NCBI GenBank assembly: GCA_903883985.1
Contig: CAISDD010000185.1
Location: 1-5,258, forward strand
DNA from: an uncultured Pseudomonadota bacterium
GTDB lineage: Bacteria; Pseudomonadota; Gammaproteobacteria; Burkholderiales; Thiobacillaceae
Reading direction: 5' to 3'
Length of the DNA: 5,258 bases
Positions 1 through 5,258 of this stretch are shown piece by piece. How positions within the stretch are numbered: position 1 is the stretch's first letter; each line of letters begins with the position of its first letter. The notes under the pieces are model-generated. The model searched no databases. It saw only the letters and a list, made by a program, of their open reading frames with translations, and was not told where the DNA came from. Position numbers and translations under genes: made by a program.

Positions 1-753
1 AACCTGGCTTGGGGCGATGTCGGTGCCGACCTCGTCATCGACTGCACCGGTTTCTTCCTGACCACCGAGTCCTGCCAGGCACACATCACAGCCGGCGCCA
101 AGAAGGTGGTTCAGTCCGCCCCTTCCAAGGACGCCACGCCTATGTTCGTGTACGGGGTGAATCACCTTAAGTACGCCGGCGAAGCCATCGTCTCCGCGGC
201 TTCTTGCACCACCAACTGCCTCGCCCCCGTGGCCAAGGTGTTGAACGACAACTGGGGCATCAAGCGCGGCCTGATGACCACCGTGCATGCCGCCACGGCG
301 ACCCAGAAGACCGTCGACGGCCCGTCCAAGAAAGATTGGCGCGGTGGCCGCGGCATCCTGGAAAACATCATCCCCTCCTCCACCGGTGCCGCCAAGGCTG
401 CCGGCGTGGTGCTACCGGAACTGAAGGGCAAACTCACCGGCATGGCCTTCCGCGTCCCCACCTCCGATGTCTCCGTGGTCGACCTGACCGTGGAACTGAA
501 CAAGGAAGCGACCTACGCCGAAATCTGTGCCGCCATGAAGGCCGCCTCCGAAGGCGAGATGAAGGGTGTGCTGGGCTACACCAATGAAAAGGTGGTCTCC
601 ACCGACTTCGTCGGCAACAGCGCGCCCTCCACCTTCGATGCAGAAGCCGGCATCGCCCTGGACAGCACCTTCGTCAAGGTCGTAGCCTGGTACGACAACG
701 AGTACGGCTACACCTGCAATATGCTGCGCCTGGTCGAGTACGTGTCGAAGTAA
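1..753 (+). CDS. gap: Glyceraldehyde-3-phosphate dehydrogenase, type I (5' end outside window)
   Basis: Cytoplasmic enzyme that reversibly oxidises and phosphorylates glyceraldehyde-3-phosphate to 1,3-bisphosphoglycerate with NAD(P). The frame is open from base 1 to a TAA stop, giving 250 residues. By alignment from memory with E. coli GapA (about 331 residues), roughly 81 N-terminal residues are missing, including the GxGRIGR dinucleotide-binding motif, so cofactor preference cannot be read. Visible landmarks, numbered in the fragment, are SAPSKD (39-44), the active-site SCTTNC with catalytic Cys69 (codon 205-207), TTVHAATATQKTVDGPS with catalytic His96 (codon 286-288), the conserved DWRGGR and SSTGAAKA phosphate-binding segments, GMAFRVPT, and the C-terminal WYDNEYGY. 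The spacing of 27 residues between Cys and His matches the family. It is the first gene of a co-directional block with pgk, pyk and fba. The downstream partner pgk uses its product. No frameshift or missing catalytic residue is seen in the part present. Confidence 0.97.
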   Translation, partial: NLAWGDVGADLVIDCTGFFLTTESCQAHITAGAKKVVQSAPSKDATPMFVYGVNHLKYAGEAIVSAASCTTNCLAPVAKVLNDNWGIKRGLMTTVHAATATQKTVDGPSKKDWRGGRGILENIIPSSTGAAKAAGVVLPELKGKLTGMAFRVPTSDVSVVDLTVELNKEATYAEICAAMKAASEGEMKGVLGYTNEKVVSTDFVGNSAPSTFDAEAGIALDSTFVKVVAWYDNEYGYTCNMLRLVEYVSK

Positions 754-758
754 TTGAC

Positions 759-787
759 GTAGGGGCGGGTTTCAAACCCGCCCCTAC
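759..787. repeat. Perfect REP-like palindrome after gap
   Basis: GTAGGGGCGGGTTT (759-772) is followed by a single C and then its exact reverse complement AAACCCGCCCCTAC (774-787). In RNA this gives an 11-bp GC-rich stem closed by TTTCAAA. It starts 5 bp after the gap stop codon. No T-run follows, so it is not a standard intrinsic terminator. Its first ten bases match the head of the element after pgk at 9 of 10 positions, which suggests related REP-type repeats. Such elements are known to protect upstream mRNA from 3' exonucleases; that role here is inferred. Confidence 0.8.
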
Positions 788-799
788 ACCCCGTGAGCC

Positions 800-827
800 G
801 TAAGGCCTGAGACCACTCAGCCCTTAC
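800..827 (+). other. Stem-loop in the pgk leader
   Basis: GTAAGG (800-805), C, CTGAG (807-811), loop ACCA (812-815), CTCAG (816-820), C and CCTTAC (822-827) form an 11-bp stem interrupted by one C-C mismatch. It ends 11 bp before the pgk Shine-Dalgarno sequence AAGGAG (839-844). It has no following T-run. It could be an mRNA processing or stability element or a translation-modulating leader structure. The pairing is read directly from the sequence; the function is unknown. Confidence 0.55.
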
Positions 828-851
828 CACTTACATTCAAGGAGATAGCAA

Positions 852-2036
852 ATGGCCAAGTTCCTCCGCATGACCGACCTCGACCTCGCCGGTAAGCGCG
901 TATTCATCCGCGCCGACCTGAACGTGCCTGTCAAAGATGGTCGAGTCACCTCCGACGCACGGATCACCGCCTCCATGCCCACCATCGAATTCGCGCTGAA
1001 AGCGGGGGCTGCGGTCATGGTCACTTCCCACCTGGGACGCCCGACCGAGGGCGTATGGTCCGAGGAGGTCTCCTTGAAACCCGTGGCCGATGTGATGGCC
1101 GCCAAACTGGGCCGGCCGGTGCGCCTCATCAAGGACTGGGTCGAGGGCGGCTTCGACCTCGCAGAGGGCGAGGTCGTTCTGCTGGAGAACTGCCGCGTCA
1201 ACAAGGGAGAGAAGAAGAACGTCGAGGCTACGGCGCGCAAATACGCCGCCTTGTGTGACGTGTTCGTCATGGACGCCTTCGGCACCGCTCACCGCGCCGA
1301 AGCTTCCACTTACGGCATCGCCCAGTACGCGCCCATCGCCTGCGCCGGCATGCTGGTGTCGGAAGAGTTGCTGGCGCTGGACAAGGCCCTGGCCAACCCC
1401 GCTCGCCCCATGGTCGCCATCGTCGGCGGCTCCAAGGTTTCCACCAAGCTGACCGTGCTGGAAGCCCTGTCCGAGAAGTGCGAACAACTGGTGGTCGGCG
1501 GCGGCATCGCCAACACTTTTCTGGCGGCCACCGGCAAGAACGTCGGCAAGTCCCTGTGCGAACACGACCTGGTGCCCATCGCCCAGGCACTGATCAGCAA
1601 GATGTCCGCGCGTGGCGCCACGATCCCCATCGCCGTTGACGTGGTCTGCGGCAAGAAGTTCGATGCCGCCGAGCCGGCCGTCGCCAAGGATGCGGGTGCC
1701 GTGGCCGACGACGACATGATCTTCGACATCGGTCCGAAGTCCACCCAGGAACTGGTGGATATCATCATGAAGGCCGGCACCGTGGTGTGGAATGGCCCCG
1801 TGGGCGTATTCGAGTTCGACCAGTTTGGCGAGGGCACCAAGGCCATCGCCATGGCCATCGCCAACACCAAAGCCTTCACCCTGGCCGGCGGCGGCGACAC
1901 CATCGCCGCCATCCAGAAATACGACATCTACGACAAGGTGTCCTACATCTCCACCGCCGGCGGCGCCTTCCTGGAGTACCTGGAGGGCAAGGTCCTGCCC
2001 GCCGTGGACATCCTGGAAAAGCGCGCAGCAGGCTGA
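852..2036 (+). CDS. pgk: Phosphoglycerate kinase
   Basis: Cytoplasmic monomeric kinase that transfers the acyl phosphate of 1,3-bisphosphoglycerate to ADP, giving ATP and 3-phosphoglycerate; the reverse reaction runs in gluconeogenesis and the Calvin cycle. The product is 394 residues, a normal full length. N-domain substrate motifs are RADLNVPV (20-27), SHLGRP (59-64), ENCRVNKGEKKN (112-123) and GTAHR (144-148). The hinge and C-domain nucleotide motifs are GGSKVSTK (192-199), LVVGGGIANTF (213-223), NGPVGVFE (314-321) and AGGGDT (345-350), with STAGGAFLEYLEGK near the C terminus. The ATG is supported by AAGGAG (839-844) seven bases upstream and by the usual MxxFLRMTDLDLxGKRV start. The gene lies 98 bp after gap and 68 bp before pyk on the same strand. 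ENCRV in place of the common ENVRF is a lineage variant that keeps the Arg. All expected motifs are intact. Confidence 0.98.
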   Translation: MAKFLRMTDLDLAGKRVFIRADLNVPVKDGRVTSDARITASMPTIEFALKAGAAVMVTSHLGRPTEGVWSEEVSLKPVADVMAAKLGRPVRLIKDWVEGGFDLAEGEVVLLENCRVNKGEKKNVEATARKYAALCDVFVMDAFGTAHRAEASTYGIAQYAPIACAGMLVSEELLALDKALANPARPMVAIVGGSKVSTKLTVLEALSEKCEQLVVGGGIANTFLAATGKNVGKSLCEHDLVPIAQALISKMSARGATIPIAVDVVCGKKFDAAEPAVAKDAGAVADDDMIFDIGPKSTQELVDIIMKAGTVVWNGPVGVFEFDQFGEGTKAIAMAIANTKAFTLAGGGDTIAAIQKYDIYDKVSYISTAGGAFLEYLEGKVLPAVDILEKRAAG

Positions 2037-2038
2037 GC

Positions 2039-2092
2039 GTAGGAGCGGCTTTTGCCGCGATTCCCACTTATCGCGCCCTAGGGCGCTCCTAC
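2039..2092. repeat. REPIN-like inverted pair of REP hairpins between pgk and pyk
   Basis: Two short hairpin units sit head-out in inverted orientation. The left unit (2039-2061) begins GTAGGAGCG and contains the stem GCGGC/GCCGC around TTTT. The right unit (2070-2092) is its inverted counterpart: it contains the perfect 14-bp palindrome GCGCCCTAGGGCGC (2073-2086) and ends CGCTCCTAC. The outer arms 2039-2047 and 2084-2092 are exact reverse complements, as are the inner CGCGAT (2056-2061) and ATCGCG (2070-2075). This is the architecture of REPIN elements, whose GTAGGAGCGGC-type heads are common in Pseudomonas and Xanthomonas relatives and other proteobacteria. They are thought to be mobilised by RAYT (REP-associated tyrosine) transposases. 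It begins 2 bp after the pgk stop and occupies most of the spacer. Confidence 0.8.
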
Positions 2093-2104
2093 ACAGGATT
2101 GAAT

Positions 2105-3538
2105 ATGCTACGTAGAACCAAGATCGTCGCCACTCTCGGCCCCGCCTGTTCCGACCCCAAGATTCTTGACAAGATGCTGGAAGTCGGGGTGGACGTCGTT
2201 CGCCTCAATTTCTCCCATGGCACCGCCGAGGAACATCAACAACGCTGTGAGCTGGTGCGCTCGCTCGCCAAGACGCGCGGTCGCGCCGTCGGCGTGCTGG
2301 TCGACCTGCAAGGCCCGAAGATACGCATCGGCAAGTTCAAAGACGGCAAGATCACGCTGAAGCCGGGCGATCCCTTCGTTTTCGACGCCACCTGCACGCA
2401 GGGCGACCAGACCCGGGTCGGACTCGACTACCCGGAACTGGTTCGCGACGTGGCCCGTGGCGCCACCCTGTTGCTGGATGACGGTCGCATCGAGATGTGG
2501 GTGGAAGAAGTCAAGGGAGATGAGGTCTTCTGCAAGGTCGTGCAAGGGGGCGTGTTGTCCAACAACAAGGGCATCAACCGCAAGGGTGGCGGGCTTTCCG
2601 CCGCCGCTCTGACCGAGAAGGACATCGAAGACATCAAGACCGCCGCTCTGATCAAGGCCGACTACCTCGCCGTATCCTTCCCGCGCAGCGCCGCCGATAT
2701 CGTGCAGGCGCGTGAGTTGTTGCATGCGGCAGGGGGCCGCGCCTGGATCGTTGCCAAGATCGAGCGCGCCGAGGCCATCGAAGCGCTAGACGAGATACTC
2801 GATGTCTCCGATGCCATCATGGTGGCGCGCGGCGATTTGGGCGTGGAAGTGGGCGACGCCGCCGTCCCCGCCTTGCAGAAACGCATGACACGGATGGCAC
2901 GGGAAAAGAACAAGGTGGTCATCACTGCGACGCAGATGATGGAATCCATGATCGAGAGCCCAATTCCCACCCGAGCCGAAGTGTCCGACGTGGCCAACGC
3001 GGTGCTGGATGGCACCGATGCAGTGATGCTCTCCGCCGAGACGGCTGCCGGAAAATATCCGGTGGAAGCCATTGCCGCCATGAACCGCGTCTGCCTGGAA
3101 GCCGAGAAGGAAATTGAACCGGCTTTCAGCAAGGGCATGCTGGATCACGGTTTCCTGCGCGTGGACGAGGCCATCGCCATGTCGGCGGCCTTCACCGCGC
3201 TCAACCTCAACATCAAGGCGATCGCCGCGATGACTCAGTCTGGTTCAACCGCCCTGTGGATGAGCCGGATCAGCACCCATGTGCCGATCTACGCCTTGAC
3301 GCCCGAAGTCGAGACTCGTAGAAAGGTCACGCTTTTCCGCGGCGTCTATCCGGTCAACTTCCGCCCTTCCAGCAACGAGCGAGATCAGTTGCTGGCCGAG
3401 GCGGAGGATGAGTTGAGAAGGCGTGGCGCGGTCCGCAACGGCGACCTGATCCTGCTCACCATTGGTGAGCCGATCGGCAAGCCGGGCGGTACCAACACCT
3501 TGAAGATCGTTCGCGTCGGCGAACGAAAGAAAGCCTGA
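2105..3538 (+). CDS. pyk: Pyruvate kinase, PykA type
   Basis: Catalyses the irreversible transfer of phosphate from phosphoenolpyruvate to ADP, giving pyruvate and ATP; cytoplasmic, homotetrameric in the family. The product is 477 residues, the usual bacterial length. Seen in order: RRTKIVATLGPA (3-14), RLNFSHG (33-39) with K+-site Asn35 and Ser37, DLQGPKIR (67-74), the B-domain from about 75 to 160, NNKGINRKGGGLS (153-165), AKIERAEA with catalytic Lys218 and Mg ligand Glu220, MVARGDLGVE with Asp244, TATQMMESM (274-282), PTRAEVSDVANAVLDGTDAVMLSAETA, and a C-domain to residue 477. The GGGLSAxALTEKD segment and overall resemblance point to E. coli PykA rather than PykF, so AMP or sugar-phosphate control is likely but inferred. 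The frame stays open upstream into pgk, but homology begins at ATG 2105. The ribosome-binding site there is weak (CAGGA, 2094-2098) and abuts the REPIN-like element. Confidence 0.97.
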   Translation: MLRRTKIVATLGPACSDPKILDKMLEVGVDVVRLNFSHGTAEEHQQRCELVRSLAKTRGRAVGVLVDLQGPKIRIGKFKDGKITLKPGDPFVFDATCTQGDQTRVGLDYPELVRDVARGATLLLDDGRIEMWVEEVKGDEVFCKVVQGGVLSNNKGINRKGGGLSAAALTEKDIEDIKTAALIKADYLAVSFPRSAADIVQARELLHAAGGRAWIVAKIERAEAIEALDEILDVSDAIMVARGDLGVEVGDAAVPALQKRMTRMAREKNKVVITATQMMESMIESPIPTRAEVSDVANAVLDGTDAVMLSAETAAGKYPVEAIAAMNRVCLEAEKEIEPAFSKGMLDHGFLRVDEAIAMSAAFTALNLNIKAIAAMTQSGSTALWMSRISTHVPIYALTPEVETRRKVTLFRGVYPVNFRPSSNERDQLLAEAEDELRRRGAVRNGDLILLTIGEPIGKPGGTNTLKIVRVGERKKA

Positions 3539-3590
3539 CCTCAAACCCTCGGCCCGACTCAATACAAATTCACTTAACAGGAGAACAAAG

Positions 3591-4658
3591 ATGGCTCTGA
3601 TTTCCCTGCGTCAACTGCTAGACCACGCCGCCGAACACGGCTATGGCCTTCCCGCCTTCAACGTCAACAACATGGAACAGGTCCAGGCCATCATGCTGGC
3701 GGCGGCCGCCACCGACAGCCCAGTGATCCTGCAAGGATCCGCCGGTGCCCGTTCTTACGCTGGCGAGCCCTTCCTGCGCCACCTGATCCTGGCCGCGATC
3801 GAGCAATACCCGCAAATCCCGGTGTGCATGCACCAGGATCACGGCGCTTCCCCCAGCATTTGCTTCCGCTCCATACAGTCCGGCTTCAGTTCCGTGATGA
3901 TGGACGGCTCTCTGGGTACCGACGGCAAGACCCCGTCCAGCTACGAATACAATGTCAACACCACCGCCCATGTGACTGAGCTGGCACACGCCTGCGGCGT
4001 CTCCGTGGAAGGTGAACTGGGCTGCCTGGGTTCCCTGGAAACCGGCAAGGCCGGTGAGGAAGACGGCCACGGCGCAGAAGGCATACTGGATCATTCCGCC
4101 TTGCTGACCGATCCCGACGAAGCCGCCGATTTCGAGACCAAGACCAAGGTCGACGCCTTGGCCATCGCCATCGGCACCAGCCACGGCGCCTACAAATTCA
4201 CCCAGAGGCCCACCGGCAAGCTGCTACGCATCGATCGCGTGAAGGAAATCCACGCCCGTATCCCCAATGTCCACTTGGTCATGCATGGTTCCTCTTCGGT
4301 GCCGGAAGACTGGCTCGCCATCATCAACAGCTACGGCGGCGGCATGGGCCAGACCTACGGCGTACCGGTCGAGGAAATTGTCGAAGGCATCAAGAATGGT
4401 GTGCGTAAGGTCAACATCGACACCGATCTGCGCATGGCCTCCACCGGAGCGATTCGCCGCCACCTGGCCGAGAATCCCGCCAACTTCGACCCGCGCAAGT
4501 TCCTCAAGGAAGCCACCAAGGGCATGTCGGGCATCTGTTCTGCGCGTTATGAAGCTTTCGGGGCTGCGGGCCAAGCCAGCAAGATCGGCAAGATCTACAA
4601 TCTCGAAGACATGCAGAAACGTTACGACAAGGGTGAGCTTGATCCCAAGGTAACCTGA
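3591..4658 (+). CDS. fba: Class II fructose-1,6-bisphosphate aldolase, Calvin-cycle subtype
   Basis: Zinc-dependent cytoplasmic aldolase that reversibly cleaves fructose-1,6-bisphosphate to dihydroxyacetone phosphate and glyceraldehyde-3-phosphate; Calvin-cycle subtypes may also form sedoheptulose-1,7-bisphosphate. The product is 355 residues, typical of the subtype often named CbbA. Visible features are PAFNVNNMEQ (21-30), MHQDHG with catalytic Asp83 and Zn ligand His84, VEGELG (139-144) with Glu142, the loop GKAGEEDGHGAEG (152-164), GTSHGAYK with Zn ligand His198, MHGSSS with Zn ligand His232, and VNIDTDLR (274-281), which contacts the phosphate and substrate. A strong AGGAG (3579-3583) lies seven bases before the ATG, which fixes the start. 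It is the last gene of the block, 52 bp after pyk, followed by a hairpin region and an intrinsic terminator. Calvin-cycle use is suggested by subtype only, because the same enzyme serves glycolysis and gluconeogenesis in many Betaproteobacteria; cbbA is an alternative name. Confidence 0.97.
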   Translation: MALISLRQLLDHAAEHGYGLPAFNVNNMEQVQAIMLAAAATDSPVILQGSAGARSYAGEPFLRHLILAAIEQYPQIPVCMHQDHGASPSICFRSIQSGFSSVMMDGSLGTDGKTPSSYEYNVNTTAHVTELAHACGVSVEGELGCLGSLETGKAGEEDGHGAEGILDHSALLTDPDEAADFETKTKVDALAIAIGTSHGAYKFTQRPTGKLLRIDRVKEIHARIPNVHLVMHGSSSVPEDWLAIINSYGGGMGQTYGVPVEEIVEGIKNGVRKVNIDTDLRMASTGAIRRHLAENPANFDPRKFLKEATKGMSGICSARYEAFGAAGQASKIGKIYNLEDMQKRYDKGELDPKVT

Positions 4659-4662
4659 CCGC

Positions 4663-4705
4663 CTCGGGGCGCAGCAGCCCCGAGCTGTGAGAGAAAACTC
4701 GGGGC
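4663..4705 (+). other. Two mutually exclusive hairpins just after fba
   Basis: CTCGGGGC occurs at 4663-4670 and again at 4698-4705, and its exact complement GCCCCGAG lies between them at 4677-4684. The middle arm can pair with the first copy (8 bp, loop of 6) or with the second (8 bp, loop of 13), but not both. The first hairpin begins 4 bp after the fba stop. No T-run follows either hairpin, so neither is a standard intrinsic terminator. The arrangement may protect the 3' end or assist termination. An attenuator-like switch is possible but unsupported. Confidence 0.5.
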
Positions 4706-4761
4706 AGCCCGTCGTAGCCTCTTGAACGCAGTTGAATGCGGTTGATATTCGCCGTGAAGAG

Positions 4762-4785
4762 CGGCCCATGAGGGCCGTTTTTTTT
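4762..4785 (+). terminator. Rho-independent terminator of the gap-pgk-pyk-fba unit
   Basis: CGGCCC (4762-4767), loop ATGA (4768-4771) and GGGCCG (4772-4777) form a perfect 6-bp GC stem followed directly by eight T residues (4778-4785). It lies 103 bp after the fba stop and is the only canonical intrinsic terminator in the window. It therefore probably ends the transcript that includes fba. The next ORF begins 10 bp after the T-run. Confidence 0.88.
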
Positions 4786-4795
4786 GGGGCTGTCC

Positions 4796-5167
4796 ATGAC
4801 TTCTCCACCTCGTCACGCACGTATGCTGCTGGCCCTCGATGGGCAGACGCTGAATCGGGCATTGCTGGACAATGTATTGCGTGCCTGCGTTCCGCACTCC
4901 CCGCGCCTGGATATCCTGCTACTCAACCCGCCGCGCGAGCCGACTTCCCTCCTATCCATGCTGTTGTTGCGGCTGGAACACAGCGGCGTCGATTACCGCG
5001 TGGCCAGCACCCACGGCGACTCGAGCGAGGAAATCGTTCGATACCTTGGGCGCCACCGCGGCATAGACAGCGTTGCCGTAGTCGACGCTGCGCGTCTCAG
5101 CGCCGAGGCGAGGGAGCTGATCGAACTTCGGGGCCATAGACTTCTTTCCATAGCCAGCGCCGACTAG
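4796..5167 (+). CDS. Hypothetical small protein, possibly universal-stress-protein-like
   Basis: Encodes 123 residues ending at TAG. I do not recognise a named family. The pattern suggests a small alpha/beta domain like UspA: a first strand RMLLALDG (9-16) with an acidic residue at its end, helix LNRALLDNVLRACV, strand RLDILLLNP (37-45), a Leu-rich helix (about 51-63), strand VDYRVASTHGD (65-75), helix SSEEIVRYLGRH, strand IDSVAVVD (90-97), helix LSAEARELIEL and a final strand HRLLSIA. The glycine-rich GxxGx(9)GS-type ATP-binding segment of many Usp proteins is absent, so nucleotide binding is doubtful. There is no signal peptide or clear membrane segment. ATG 4796 has only a GGGG (4786-4789) as Shine-Dalgarno; TTG 4784 lies in the terminator T-run and ATG 4823 would give 114 residues starting right at the first strand. 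It is separated from fba by the terminator, so it is probably not in that operon. The orderly strand-helix alternation argues for a real gene. Confidence 0.6.
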   Translation: MTSPPRHARMLLALDGQTLNRALLDNVLRACVPHSPRLDILLLNPPREPTSLLSMLLLRLEHSGVDYRVASTHGDSSEEIVRYLGRHRGIDSVAVVDAARLSAEARELIELRGHRLLSIASAD

Positions 5168-5178
5168 ACCGCGTTGTG

Positions 5179-5258
5179 GGAGGACGCCGGATTCGTAAGG
5201 CGCTGAAGCGCCAACGACTCCGCTGCCCTCGCAAGGAGGACGCCGGATTCGTAAGGCG
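5179..5258. repeat. Start of a 56-bp-period tandem repeat with internal hairpin, cut by window end
   Basis: An identical 24-bp block begins at 5179 and again at 5235, ending at 5202 and at the last base 5258. The distance is 56 bp, so 5179-5234 would be one full unit and 5235-5258 the start of another. Within the unit, GGCGC (5199-5203), TGAA, GCGCC (5208-5212) form a hairpin. It is flanked by CGGATTCGT (5188-5196) and ACGACTCCG (5214-5222), which pair except at one position. The repeat starts 11 bp after the stop of the small ORF. It could be the edge of a tandem array or two adjacent copies of a dispersed palindromic element; only sequence beyond the window can tell. Confidence 0.75.

Noticed and set aside
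759..787. Intrinsic terminator between gap and pgk
   Set aside because: The stem is strong but is followed by ACCCCGTGAG with no T-run, so a REP-like element is the better reading.
1787..2104. Open reading frame continuous with pyk that would extend its N terminus by 106 residues into pgk
   Set aside because: It overlaps the end of pgk in another frame, runs through the REPIN-like element, and encodes an Arg/His-rich low-quality sequence. Pyruvate kinase homology begins at ATG 2105.
2108..2725. 205-codon minus-strand ORF opposite pyk, and similar minus-strand ORFs opposite gap, pgk, pyk and fba
   Set aside because: These are antisense shadows of strongly conserved enzymes in GC-rich DNA, with no recognisable protein motifs.
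4732..5139. Overlapping plus-strand ORF of 135 codons covering the terminator and most of the small ORF
   Set aside because: It runs through the terminator hairpin and T-run and its product is rich in Arg, Ala and Pro with no structural pattern. The frame starting at 4796 gives a regular strand-helix alternation.
5231..5243. GCAAGGAGGACGC as a ribosome-binding site for a gene beyond the window
   Set aside because: Most of it is part of the repeated block, whose first copy at 5179 precedes no start codon at suitable spacing. No start codon follows at the right distance in the visible sequence.
5179..5258. CRISPR array
   Set aside because: Only two repeat starts are visible, the repeat block holds part of a long palindrome, and the intervening 32 bp include the other arm of that palindrome rather than an independent spacer.

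Overview
The window is a GC-rich stretch of a proteobacterial chromosome. It carries a co-directional (+ strand) block of central carbon genes: gap (3' part), pgk, pyk and fba. The protein sequences look betaproteobacterial. PGK has an ENCRVNKGEKKN segment and GTAHRAEAST, the pyruvate kinase is of the PykA type, and the aldolase is class II of the roughly 355-residue 'Calvin cycle' subtype. The gap-pgk-pyk-fba order is familiar from Betaproteobacteria, often next to transketolase in autotrophs. I infer a betaproteobacterium, possibly autotrophic. No RuBisCO or phosphoribulokinase gene is in view, so autotrophy is not shown.

Layout. Positions 1-753 hold the last 250 codons of glyceraldehyde-3-phosphate dehydrogenase. 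A 98-bp spacer follows with two separate stem-loops (759-787, REP-like; 800-827, close to the pgk ribosome-binding site). pgk is at 852-2036. A 68-bp spacer is almost filled by an inverted pair of REP-like hairpins (2039-2092, REPIN-like). pyk is at 2105-3538, and a 52-bp spacer with a good ribosome-binding site leads to fba at 3591-4658. The 137-bp region after fba contains two overlapping, mutually exclusive hairpins (4663-4705), three TTGA motifs spaced 10 bp apart (4722-4751) and a clear intrinsic terminator (4762-4785). A small ORF (4796-5167) begins only 10 bp after the terminator T-run. It encodes a 123-residue protein with the outline of a universal-stress-protein-like alpha/beta fold, but I do not recognise the family. 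The window ends in a 56-bp-period repeat (5179-5258) whose second unit is cut by the window edge.

Function. The four enzymes connect fructose-1,6-bisphosphate to triose phosphates (Fba), glyceraldehyde-3-phosphate to 1,3-bisphosphoglycerate (Gap), 1,3-bisphosphoglycerate to 3-phosphoglycerate (Pgk), and phosphoenolpyruvate to pyruvate (Pyk). Fba, Gap and Pgk are reversible and serve glycolysis, gluconeogenesis or the Calvin cycle; Pyk is the irreversible glycolytic exit. The genes are probably co-transcribed up to the terminator after fba, with the spacer hairpins possibly tuning stability of the segments.

The coding part is ordinary housekeeping sequence. The less ordinary material is in the spacers, the small downstream ORF and the terminal repeat. 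I see no evidence of a new defence, mobile or biosynthetic system.
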